From the NCBI RefSeq assembly GCF_900107125.1, contig NZ_FNOU01000029.1, positions 1-33,068 of the forward strand: 33,068 nt of DNA, written 5' to 3'. Shown here one piece after another: positions 1 to 7,090 of the stretch. This DNA is from Eubacterium barkeri. Lineage in GTDB: Bacteria; Bacillota; Clostridia; Eubacteriales; Eubacteriaceae. Under the pieces are notes generated by a model. That model was given only the letters and a program-made list of their open reading frames with translations. It was not told the origin of the DNA and ran no database searches. Position numbers and translations under genes: made by a program. How positions within the stretch are numbered: position 1 is the first letter of the stretch; each line of letters begins with the position of its first letter.

Positions 1-283
1 GGTCTCCACCGAGAATCAGCTGTTCTCCGGGCATTCCCTTTTCTCTGGCCATATTCCAGACCATGTCATAAAAATCCCGGGGTGTCATCCCGGTGTAGCC
101 CCCGAATTGGTTCACCTGATTGGCGGTCGCTTCAATTAAAGCCACAGAATCTGTTTCCAGTGCCCGCTCCACCACGGCTTCCAAAACGAAGGGATTGGCA
201 CTGCAGGCAGAGTAAATACCGATGCCCTTATCCCGCTGACGACCTTCGATGATTTGAGTTAAAAGGGGATTTTTCATTGTCAT
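1..283 (-). CDS. kbaZ: Tagatose-bisphosphate aldolase accessory subunit KbaZ/GatZ/AgaZ type, 3' end outside window
   Basis: The visible N-terminal 94 codons carry the family's opening block: IYSACSANPFVLEA, then LIEATANQVNQFGGYTGMTP and LILGGD. These match the GatZ/KbaZ/AgaZ family, a TIM-barrel protein that stabilises and activates the class II tagatose-1,6-bisphosphate aldolase and was once annotated as a tagatose-6-phosphate kinase. The ATG at 283 overlaps the TGA of the upstream aldolase gene (ATGA), which implies translational coupling; an internal ATG at 277 is an alternative start. It is the last visible gene of the minus-strand amino-sugar operon. The family is usually about 420 residues, so roughly three quarters lies outside the window. 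Confidence 0.88.
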   Translation of the reverse strand, partial: MTMKNPLLTQIIEGRQRDKGIGIYSACSANPFVLEAVVERALETDSVALIEATANQVNQFGGYTGMTPRDFYDMVWNMAREKGMPGEQLILGGD

Positions 284-1152
284 TTCGCCAGATACCGCCC
301 TTCGCTGCCGCAGACGCTAATCTTATGGGCAACCACTTCAGCCATGGCAGCCTTACCGGGTGCCATGTAGTACCGGGGGTCCGAGGCGTCCGGATTGCTT
401 TGGAAAAATGCCTTAACGGCCTGGGCAAAGGGGATTTTCAAATCTGTGGCGACATTCACTTTACAAATTCCCCGTCGAATGGCTTCCTGGACTAATTCAT
501 CGGGGACATCCGATGCCCCGTGAAGGACCAGGGGAATTAAGACCTGTTCCCGGATTTCGGATAATCGCTCAAAATCCAAATGGGGCTCACCCGTGTACAG
601 GCCATGGGCGGTTCCAATGGCCACCGCCAGGGAATCAATACCTGTTCTCGCCACAAATTCTGCTGCTGCCTGGGGATCGGTGAGGGCGGTTTCTCCAGCA
701 GCTACCGTCAGATCATCCTCCCGGCCACCCAGGCGGCCAAGCTCAGCCTCTACCACAGTATCCCGCTCGTGGGCATAGGCCACCACCTGGCGCACCTGTT
801 TAATATTTTCCTCGAAGGGAAGCATGGAGGCGTCAATCATACAGGATCGAAAGCCCAGATCAATATTGTGGGCGATGGCCGCCACATCCTCAAAATGATC
901 CAGGTGGATGGCAATGGGAATTTCCCATCGGCCAGCACAAACAGCCGCCATGGCCTGTATGAAATCCCCGCCGGCATAGCGATCAATGGTTGAAGGCGTC
1001 CCGGCAATAATCACAGGAGATCCAAGCTCTGCCGCAGTTTTAGCCACCGTCTGCAGGCTTTCCATATTATGGATATTAAAGGCAGGAACGGCATAGCCCT
1101 CTAATTGGGCCCGGTTTAACATGTCCCGGGTTGATCGGATTTGATTCATCAT
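280..1152 (-). CDS. kbaY: Class II tagatose-1,6-bisphosphate aldolase (KbaY/GatY/AgaY type)
   Basis: A 290-residue class II aldolase, normal length for the family. It should split tagatose-1,6-bisphosphate into dihydroxyacetone phosphate and glyceraldehyde-3-phosphate in the cytoplasm. Visible motifs: IHLDH (residues 82-86, catalytic Asp and a zinc His), EAELGRLGG (135-143), GTAHG (180-184) and LHGAS (210-214, further zinc ligands), and KVNVATDLK (231-239). Tagatose rather than fructose bisphosphate is inferred from the adjacent KbaZ subunit and AgaS. The annotated ATG at 1152 lies only one base after an AGGTGG sequence; the next ATG at 1149 has better spacing and may be the true start. The gene follows the EIIA gene closely and overlaps kbaZ by 4 bases. 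Confidence 0.93.
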   Translation of the reverse strand: MMNQIRSTRDMLNRAQLEGYAVPAFNIHNMESLQTVAKTAAELGSPVIIAGTPSTIDRYAGGDFIQAMAAVCAGRWEIPIAIHLDHFEDVAAIAHNIDLGFRSCMIDASMLPFEENIKQVRQVVAYAHERDTVVEAELGRLGGREDDLTVAAGETALTDPQAAAEFVARTGIDSLAVAIGTAHGLYTGEPHLDFERLSEIREQVLIPLVLHGASDVPDELVQEAIRRGICKVNVATDLKIPFAQAVKAFFQSNPDASDPRYYMAPGKAAMAEVVAHKISVCGSEGRYLAK

Positions 1153-1157
1153 ACCAC

Positions 1158-1589
1158 CTAAATTCCCTCTTCTGCGTCCACTAACGCTTTTGCCCCAGGG
1201 GCTGTGTACTGACGGATTCCTTCCCCTGCGGATTTAAGCACCGCGGGTACCAAGGCATCCATCTCAAGATAGCTTCGACTGAGGGCCGCTTCCAAGAGCA
1301 TGGGCAGATTGAGCCCGGCGATGACCACAATATCCTGCTCATTTCGCTGGGTGCTGATCAGGGAAGAAACATTATAGGGGGAGCCTCCGGCCAAATCACA
1401 CAAAATCAGGATTTGATCCGTATTGAGTCCGTCCACTGCCGCTTCCAGACGGGCCTTTAGTGCCTCAGTTCCTTCACCGTCATTAAAGCAAACCGTGGCC
1501 ACACCCTCTTGGGCCCCGGCAATCATTTCCATGGAAACCAGGATTCCATCGGCCATACGGCCATGGGTTGTTAAGATGATTCCGATCAT
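1158..1589 (-). CDS. agaF: PTS mannose-family EIIA component (AgaF-like)
   Basis: A cytoplasmic phosphocarrier of the mannose/sorbose PTS family, 143 residues from the chosen start. The opening IGIILTTHGRMADG contains the phosphorylated histidine (His9), which takes phosphate from HPr and passes it to EIIB. CDLAGGSPYN is also typical. The frame extends to a GTG at 1598, but that GTG lies inside the probable ribosome binding site (GAGGTG, six bases before the ATG at 1589), and family members normally begin MIG, so 1589 is preferred. The gene sits between agaS and kbaY, away from the other three PTS genes but in the same operon. GalNAc or galactosamine specificity is inferred from context, not from this protein. 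Confidence 0.92.
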   Translation of the reverse strand: MIGIILTTHGRMADGILVSMEMIAGAQEGVATVCFNDGEGTEALKARLEAAVDGLNTDQILILCDLAGGSPYNVSSLISTQRNEQDIVVIAGLNLPMLLEAALSRSYLEMDALVPAVLKSAGEGIRQYTAPGAKALVDAEEGI

Positions 1590-1600
1590 TTTATTCACCT

Positions 1601-2764
1601 CTACTTTGAATAGGGGTGCAGCGTGACACCCTTCACCACACGATTCACTGTACCGTCCGGACGTGGGTTATCCGGGGTAACGCCACAAGCGATGGCGTCA
1701 AAAAGCCCAAAAATCTGTCCCACCAGCATATAATTAAATACCTTAAAAATCTCTGGAACAGGTGCGCCTTTAAAGTCGATGAGCTGATCACAGCGTTGGG
1801 CTAAATCTCCTGGTCCATTGTAAGTCACAGCCACCAGCTTATGGCTGCCCGCATCCTCATGGATTTCCTCAATGAGATCTAAATCATATTGCCGGGTGTA
1901 CGCATTCCCACTGACAAAGACCACCACAAGGGTTTCATCATTAATAATGGATTTAGGACCATGGCGGAAGCCCATGACGCTTTCGCTGAAGCTTAAAATC
2001 TGACCACTGGTTAGCTCTAAGTTCTTCAGGGCCATTTCTTGACAGAAACCACCGTAGAAACCAGATCCCAGGTAGACCACACGACGGCAGCCATAGTCCA
2101 CCATCTGCTGAATCTCCCCATAACGCTGGGTTAGGAAAGCCTCTGCCTGATCCGCCAGAATTTCAAGATACCGGCGATTCTCCTCCAGGGTATCCAGATC
2201 GAAAATCAGTAGTGTCGCCATCATCATACAGCTAAAGGAACTGGTCATGGCGAATCCTTTATCATTGGATTCCTCGGGCATCAGCAGAACCAACGCATTT
2301 TCGGTCTTAAAAGCCTTCTGGGCTAAATCCCCTTCCACATCACAGGTAATGACCAGTTGTCGTAAATGAGAAACCTGATCCTGGAACAGATCATAGGCCC
2401 CCATACTTTCCGGTGAATTGCCCGAACGCGCATAGGAAACCAGGATGGTCGGTGTTTCTGATTCAATATACTCCTCAGGTGCCGCCACAATATCCGTGGT
2501 GGCAACGGCTTCAACCCGACAGGGCAGACATTGTTTTAATGCTCCCACAACCGTGTCCCCAACGTAATCCGAGGTCCCCGCACCGGTTAATACAATCCGG
2601 GTTTCCGGGGTTATGTTGTTCGCCATAAACTGGGCAATTTCATCCCTTCGCCCCGCAATAATCGCCCCTGTTTCCCGCCAAAGGGCAGGTTGTCGATTAA
2701 TCTCCGATGCGGTGTAAAGCCCCTTCAGGGCCTCCCAATCTGCGGGTTCTTTTCCAAAAATCAT
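1601..2764 (-). CDS. agaS: AgaS-type SIS-domain galactosamine-6-phosphate deaminase/isomerase
   Basis: A 387-residue protein with two SIS sugar-phosphate isomerase domains, matching AgaS. Visible features are TGAGTSDYVG near residue 60, SYARSGNSPES near 130, and in the second domain YLGSGFYGGFCQEMALKNLELTSG split as YLGSGFYGG followed by EMALKNLELT, then FRHGPKSI. Related GlmS isomerase domains share the ALKNLE and HGP features. AgaS converts galactosamine-6-phosphate to tagatose-6-phosphate and ammonia, the step before phosphorylation and aldol cleavage. A strong GAAGGAGG lies just before the ATG. It follows the GntR gene by 27 bases and is nearly contiguous with the EIIA gene, so all are probably on one transcript. 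Confidence 0.92.
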   Translation of the reverse strand: MIFGKEPADWEALKGLYTASEINRQPALWRETGAIIAGRRDEIAQFMANNITPETRIVLTGAGTSDYVGDTVVGALKQCLPCRVEAVATTDIVAAPEEYIESETPTILVSYARSGNSPESMGAYDLFQDQVSHLRQLVITCDVEGDLAQKAFKTENALVLLMPEESNDKGFAMTSSFSCMMMATLLIFDLDTLEENRRYLEILADQAEAFLTQRYGEIQQMVDYGCRRVVYLGSGFYGGFCQEMALKNLELTSGQILSFSESVMGFRHGPKSIINDETLVVVFVSGNAYTRQYDLDLIEEIHEDAGSHKLVAVTYNGPGDLAQRCDQLIDFKGAPVPEIFKVFNYMLVGQIFGLFDAIACGVTPDNPRPDGTVNRVVKGVTLHPYSK

Positions 2765-2791
2765 CAGTATCCTCCTTCAATGGGAGCCACC

Positions 2792-3523
2792 TCAATGGGG
2801 TTCGTTTTCCAGATACACACGGTATTTGAACTTATCGCCCCGGGCGATGCTCCTGGTATATTCAATAACACGGTTCCCCTCCCGGGTGGTCCGGGTAATT
2901 TTAAGCCCCGGGCTCCCTTCTGGGATATCCAAATACAAGCTTTCCACACGGTTAACCAGAATTGGCCGCAGTACCTCCTCCCCATTGGAGATATGTACCC
3001 CAAAATCATCCTGAAGCACATCGTACATTGATCGCGTGGAAATACTTTCTGCCGTTAAGCCTTTAAAGCGCTCCATGGGCAAAAAGGTTGATTCATAAAG
3101 CATGGGGGTTTCATCCGCATAGCGAATACGGATGAGCTTAAAGGCTAATTCGCCTTCTGCAATACCGAGCTGATGCGCAAGGGTTTCCCCCGCCTCCACA
3201 ATTTCAAAGCTTGTCAGCTTGGAGTGGGGGGTCTTCCCCAGCTTGCGCATCTCCTCAGAAAAGGAATAAAAGCGTACCAAATCCTGGCTGATGAGCCGAT
3301 TGGCGACAAAGTTGCCTTTCCCATGGATTTTTTCGATATAGCCTTCATTTTCCAGCTTATCCAAAGCCTGTCGGACCGTCGTCCGGCTGACCTGATATTT
3401 TGCACAGATATCCCGTTCAGAGTCCAGCTGGTCTCCTTCATCCAGGTGATTTTCAATATCATTGCGCATAATATTAAAGAGCTGGTGATAAAGTGGTTCA
3501 TTTAAGTTCTTATCCAAATACAT
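2792..3523 (-). CDS. GntR/HutC-family regulator with UTRA effector domain
   Basis: A 243-residue regulator. Residues 1-75 form a GntR winged helix: EPLYHQLFNIMRNDI, then YQVSRTTVRQALDKLENEGY and IHGKGNFVA. The rest is a UTRA effector domain (DLVRFYSFSEEM, FKLIRIRY, YESTFLP, RSMYDVL, then LKITRTTR). HutC-type regulators such as NagR/DasR bind amino-sugar phosphates and repress their uptake and catabolic genes. Sitting inside the aga operon, it is the likely repressor of it, acting at the palindrome 5810-5821. The 79-base gap before it (3524-3602) is larger than other gaps in the operon and could hold a weak internal promoter, but no convincing -35/-10 pair is visible. The physiological ligand cannot be read from the sequence. 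Confidence 0.92.
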   Translation of the reverse strand: MYLDKNLNEPLYHQLFNIMRNDIENHLDEGDQLDSERDICAKYQVSRTTVRQALDKLENEGYIEKIHGKGNFVANRLISQDLVRFYSFSEEMRKLGKTPHSKLTSFEIVEAGETLAHQLGIAEGELAFKLIRIRYADETPMLYESTFLPMERFKGLTAESISTRSMYDVLQDDFGVHISNGEEVLRPILVNRVESLYLDIPEGSPGLKITRTTREGNRVIEYTRSIARGDKFKYRVYLENEPH

Positions 3524-3602
3524 CGTATTTCACTCCCCATTTGGTTAGTTGTATTGTTAAGAACATTAAAGCATGAATGACTCAAAAAAGCCAATGGTTT
3601 CC

Positions 3603-4442
3603 TTAAATAATGGCAAATCCCGTTAACTGGGTAATTAAGGACAATACCAGTGCACCGCCAACGGTAATGGCAATCAGTAAAATAGGGGATGCCCCTTTTT
3701 TCAAAAAGTAGTACATCAGGAAGGTATAGCCCAGTCCCAGCATTCCCGGCATAATGGCATCCAATAACCCCGTCTGAATATCGACCCCGCCAATGTTCAT
3801 GACGGTTTTTAGATTAACCATGGATGCAATCAATCCACCAACGACCATTAAACCAACAATGGTTGCCGCATGGGATATTTTCTTGGTTTGCTCCTTAAGG
3901 GAAGCAATGGCCTTAACACCTGTGTTATAGCCATAGTGGGACAGGAAGAAAAGCAGCCCAAAATGGATGGCGTTGAAGAGAATCAGGAAGACGAAGGGCC
4001 CGGCTATATTGCCGTTAATGGCCATTGATGCCCCAATTCCTGCGCAAATTGGCAAAGCTGTCAACCAAAACAACGCATCCCCAATACCGCCCAGGGGCCC
4101 CATTGTCGCCACTTTAACCGCACGGATAGTTTCACGGTCCTCTTTATTTTCTTCCATGGCCAGAACCAGACCCATGATAAAGGTAACCAAGAAGGGATGG
4201 GTATTGAAAAACTCCATATGATCCCGCATGGATGTTGACAGGTCCTTCTTGTTCTTATGAATCTTCTTTAGTCCGGACATAATCCCGTAAAGCCAGCCAC
4301 AGGCCTGCATCCGCTCATAATTAAAGGATGCCTGCAGCAGCAGCGACCGCCAGGTCATCTTATTGAGATCTTTTTTAGTGATGACCTTTTCCGGTTTTGG
4401 ATCGTCGTATTTTTCAAGGGTATCCACTGTATTAGATTCCAT
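3603..4442 (-). CDS. agaE: PTS mannose-family EIID membrane component
   Basis: A 279-residue EIID protein of the mannose/GalNAc PTS family. Recognisable blocks: the N-terminal WRSLLLQASFNYERMQ, GIMSGLKKIHKNK, then MRDHMEFFNTHPFL and ATMGPLGGIGDALFW, with hydrophobic segments in the C-terminal half and at the end. Together with EIIC it forms the membrane channel. The open frame reaches back to 4478, but GAGGAGG nine bases before the ATG at 4442 fixes the start there, giving an 11-base overlap with the EIIC stop region. Sugar specificity is inferred from neighbouring agaS, the deacetylase and the aldolase. Confidence 0.93.
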   Translation of the reverse strand: MESNTVDTLEKYDDPKPEKVITKKDLNKMTWRSLLLQASFNYERMQACGWLYGIMSGLKKIHKNKKDLSTSMRDHMEFFNTHPFLVTFIMGLVLAMEENKEDRETIRAVKVATMGPLGGIGDALFWLTALPICAGIGASMAINGNIAGPFVFLILFNAIHFGLLFFLSHYGYNTGVKAIASLKEQTKKISHAATIVGLMVVGGLIASMVNLKTVMNIGGVDIQTGLLDAIMPGMLGLGYTFLMYYFLKKGASPILLIAITVGGALVLSLITQLTGFAII

Positions 4443-5223
4443 CAGAATAGTCCTCCTCATAATCATTTGCTGAAGCATTTCCGGCAGGGACTACCTTACC
4501 ATCGTCCTTCATCCGGAAATATTCGTACAGAGCAATGGCCACAGCGATAAGTGCCAGCCCCAAAATCGGTAGATTGCCATAGGCTACAATGATATAGCCA
4601 ATAATCATGAAGGCAACATATTCCTTCTTCAGCATGATCTTAAGCAGCATAGCAAAACCAATGGCTGGCATTACCCCGCCTGCAATACTGAGACCATGGA
4701 TGGCCCATTCCGGGATCATCCCAACAATGGCAGCGGCTTTATCCGCCCCCAGGTAAATGGGTAGGAACGCAACGATAAAATAGAACAGGAACAAAACAAC
4801 CAAACCAGCGTAATTGATACCGGCAATCCCCTTGGTATCCCCTTCTTCGGCAAATCGATCCGCCTTGTGCATAAAGAAGGAAAACAGGGTGAAGATCAGG
4901 GTGATGGCAGCCTGGACGGCTACGGCAAATGGAACGGCCAAACCGACGGCCGCCTGGGCATCTAACCCTCCTAAAATAGCGATGCTGGTTCCAATGACCC
5001 CGCCAATAACCACATTGGGTGGCTGGGCTCCAGCCAAGGGTACCATTCCCATCCATACAAATTCCAAGGTTGCACCGACAATTAAGCCGGTTTTAACATC
5101 GCCTAAGATCAACCCAACGACCAGGCCAGTCACCAGGGGGCGATGAATATGCGTTAAACCGTCAAACAGGTCAATCCCTGCAATCCCGGCCCAGAGCGCA
5201 ATCAGTAATGCTTGAACAAACAT
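4432..5223 (-). CDS. agaW: PTS mannose-family EIIC membrane component
   Basis: A 263-residue polytopic membrane protein typical of EIIC of the mannose/sorbose/GalNAc PTS. It starts MFVQALLIALWAGIAGIDLF and contains PLVTGLVVGLILGDVKTGL and ATLEFVWMGMVPLAGAQPPN, both characteristic of the family, followed by about six more hydrophobic segments. It forms the sugar translocation path with EIID. The ribosome binding site is AGGAGG within the 20-base gap after EIIB, and the gene end overlaps the EIID start. The last about 25 residues are charged and cytoplasmic. Confidence 0.94.
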   Translation of the reverse strand: MFVQALLIALWAGIAGIDLFDGLTHIHRPLVTGLVVGLILGDVKTGLIVGATLEFVWMGMVPLAGAQPPNVVIGGVIGTSIAILGGLDAQAAVGLAVPFAVAVQAAITLIFTLFSFFMHKADRFAEEGDTKGIAGINYAGLVVLFLFYFIVAFLPIYLGADKAAAIVGMIPEWAIHGLSIAGGVMPAIGFAMLLKIMLKKEYVAFMIIGYIIVAYGNLPILGLALIAVAIALYEYFRMKDDGKVVPAGNASANDYEEDYSDGI

Positions 5224-5243
5224 AATGGCCTCCTCAATAATGC

Positions 5244-5720
5244 CTATAAGAATTTCTTAATATCCGCTTCGATCCCTTCGCTGGGTACCCTGCGGATTTC
5301 CATTTCGATACCGGCATCTGCCAGCTTTTTCAATGCCTCTTTTTCGCTCTCTCCAATGGAGACGGTTTTACTGATTTGAGTCTTTCCTTCTGCAAAATGA
5401 AGGTTCCCAATGTTGATTTTGTCGATGGGAACACCGCCCTCTACCAACCGCAATGCATCTTCTGGCGTCCGGACAACTAAAAAGATTAATTGTTTCGGGG
5501 ATGCCTTCTGAATCACATCGATGGTCTTCTGAATCGAAAAGAATCGGATACCACAGGTTCCAGGAATAACCATTTCCATCAAATTTTGCTGGATGGGGTC
5601 CTTTGACACCGCATCATTGGCGACGACAATGAGGTTTGCTCCCAGATGATTGACCCAGGTTACCCCAACCTGACCGTGGACAAGACGGTTATCAATCCGT
5701 GTTAATAAAATATTTGGCAT
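5244..5720 (-). CDS. agaV: PTS mannose-family EIIB component
   Basis: A 158-residue cytoplasmic EIIB. The opening IDNRLVHGQVGVTW contains the phosphorylated His15, which distinguishes mannose-family EIIB (histidine) from most other EIIBs (cysteine). VVANDAV, VIPGTCGIRFFS and LNIGNLH-like INIGNLHF are further family signatures. It accepts phosphate from EIIA and phosphorylates the sugar during transport. It is the first gene of the minus-strand aga operon: the promoter (-35 at 5859-5854, -10 at 5836-5831) and the operator lie directly upstream, and AAAGGAGAG precedes the ATG. Confidence 0.94.
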   Translation of the reverse strand: MPNILLTRIDNRLVHGQVGVTWVNHLGANLIVVANDAVSKDPIQQNLMEMVIPGTCGIRFFSIQKTIDVIQKASPKQLIFLVVRTPEDALRLVEGGVPIDKINIGNLHFAEGKTQISKTVSIGESEKEALKKLADAGIEMEIRRVPSEGIEADIKKFL

Positions 5721-5809
5721 TTTTCTCTCCTTTATTCATCAATCATTTGCCAAAATGGTAATACATCCTCCCTTCTACTTCAAAACCATTAAATCACATA
5801 AAGCTTATT

Positions 5810-5821
5810 TGGTAATTACCA
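5810..5821. promoter_or_regulatory. Operator-like palindrome, probable GntR/NagR-type site
   Basis: TGGTAATTACCA is a perfect 12-bp palindrome. It has the same TGGT-N4-ACCA geometry as the known DasR/NagR sites of HutC-type regulators. It lies about 10 bases downstream of the minus-strand -10 element, so at roughly +3 to +15 of the aga transcript, where a bound repressor would block initiation. It is about 80 bases upstream of the nagA -35, so its effect on nagA is less certain. Confidence 0.6.
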
Positions 5822-5830
5822 GTTGATATA

Positions 5831-5859
5831 ATTCTATAAGTTGATTCTGTGTTTGTCAA
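5831..5859 (-). promoter_or_regulatory. Promoter of the aga operon (sigma-A type)
   Basis: Read on the minus strand: TTGACA (5859-5854), a 17-base spacer, then TAGAAT (5836-5831). This is a near-consensus sigma-A promoter. The predicted start of transcription is near 5824, about 100 bases before the EIIB ATG. Confidence 0.75.
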
Positions 5860-5899
5860 TGTTTTTTAAACTTCCTTAAAAATTTTGTAAAAATAATCC

Positions 5900-5928
5900 T
5901 TGCATTCTGAGGATTTATTGGATATTAT
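5900..5928 (+). promoter_or_regulatory. Promoter of nagA (sigma-A type)
   Basis: TTGCAT (5900-5905), a 17-base spacer and TATTAT (5923-5928). The ribosome binding site GGAGG follows at 5946-5950 and the ATG at 5957, so the leader is short. It is back to back with the aga promoter in the 236-base divergent region 5721-5956. Confidence 0.75.
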
Positions 5929-5956
5929 CATCAAAAATACCCTTTGGAGGTGACTT

Positions 5957-7090
5957 ATGTATATTGAAAACGTGAAAATCGTCTATCCAGATACCATTAT
6001 GGATGGTACCCTACAAATAGAGAACCAGCATATAACTGGTATTAACATAAAGATACCAGATGGTGCACCACGACTCAACGGAGAGGGGCTTTATCTATCC
6101 CCAGGCTTTATCGATACCCATATTCATGGGGCTGGCGGCCACGATACCATGGAGGGAACAATGGAAGGTCTGCGAAGTATTTCCTCCACCTTAGCCCAAA
6201 GCGGAACGACATCCTTCCTTGCCACTACCATGACCGTTTCTCTGGAAGATATCCATAAATCCCTCCAGGCCATTAAAATCCTCCGGGATGAAGGTTGTCC
6301 CGGAGCCCAGCTTTTGGGTGCCCATCTGGAGGGGCCCTTTATCAGTGGTGCAGCCATCGGGGCACAAAACCCGGATTTTCTCCAGCTGCCCTCCATTGAA
6401 ACCTACCAGGCCATGACCGCAGGCTGTGAGGATGTTCCCAAATGTATCACCCTGGCCTGTGAACTTCCGGGATCGGACACCCTGATTCCTTTTCTGGCTG
6501 AAACGGGAATTCGGGTCTCCATCGGTCACTCTCAAGCGACCTATGAGGAGGTGGTCCACGCCGTGGATTTAGGTGCTTCCCATTCCACCCATCTCTTCAA
6601 CGGCATGTCTGGCCTCCATCACCGAAAGCCCGGCATCGTCGGGGCGACCTTCGATCTGGATGCCATGACCACCGAAGTCATTGCGGACGGCATCCACATT
6701 GTCTGGCCCGTGCTGCGTATTACCTTCAAACAAAAAAGCACCGATAAGGTGCTCTTGATTTCTGATGCTATGATGGCCTGCGGGATGCCCGACGGCGATT
6801 ATTCCCTGGGGGGGCAGGCGGTTGTTGTGGCCCATGGTGCCGCCCACCTCAAAACCGGTTCCCTGGCGGGCTCGGTTCTCACCCTCAGAGAAGCCATTAA
6901 AAATGTCACTGGCCATTGTAATGTCCCCCTGTATGAAGCCGTTAAAATGGCGACCCTCAATCCCGCCAGATATTGTGGAGTCGACGACCACAAGGGCCAA
7001 ATCGCCCTGGGATATGATGCGGATCTCGTCCTCTTTGATGACGACCTCACCATTCATAAGGTCATCATCGGCGGCCGTATTCTCCCTTAA
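5957..7090 (+). CDS. nagA: N-acetylglucosamine/N-acetylgalactosamine-6-phosphate deacetylase
   Basis: A 377-residue amidohydrolase of the NagA/AgaA family, full length. It removes acetate from GlcNAc-6-P or GalNAc-6-P. Metal and active-site motifs: GFIDTHIHG (His55, His57), HLEGPFI (Glu125), SIGHSQA (His191), STHLFNGM (His212), IADGIHI (His247) and LISDAM (Asp270, the general base). Divergent pairing with an AgaS/KbaYZ operon points to GalNAc-6-P as the substrate, which would make it AgaA; sequence alone does not separate the two. It has its own strong promoter and GGAGG site. Its TAA stop overlaps the stop of the convergent peptidase gene within a shared TTAA, leaving no room for a terminator. 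Confidence 0.93.
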   Translation: MYIENVKIVYPDTIMDGTLQIENQHITGINIKIPDGAPRLNGEGLYLSPGFIDTHIHGAGGHDTMEGTMEGLRSISSTLAQSGTTSFLATTMTVSLEDIHKSLQAIKILRDEGCPGAQLLGAHLEGPFISGAAIGAQNPDFLQLPSIETYQAMTAGCEDVPKCITLACELPGSDTLIPFLAETGIRVSIGHSQATYEEVVHAVDLGASHSTHLFNGMSGLHHRKPGIVGATFDLDAMTTEVIADGIHIVWPVLRITFKQKSTDKVLLISDAMMACGMPDGDYSLGGQAVVVAHGAAHLKTGSLAGSVLTLREAIKNVTGHCNVPLYEAVKMATLNPARYCGVDDHKGQIALGYDADLVLFDDDLTIHKVIIGGRILP

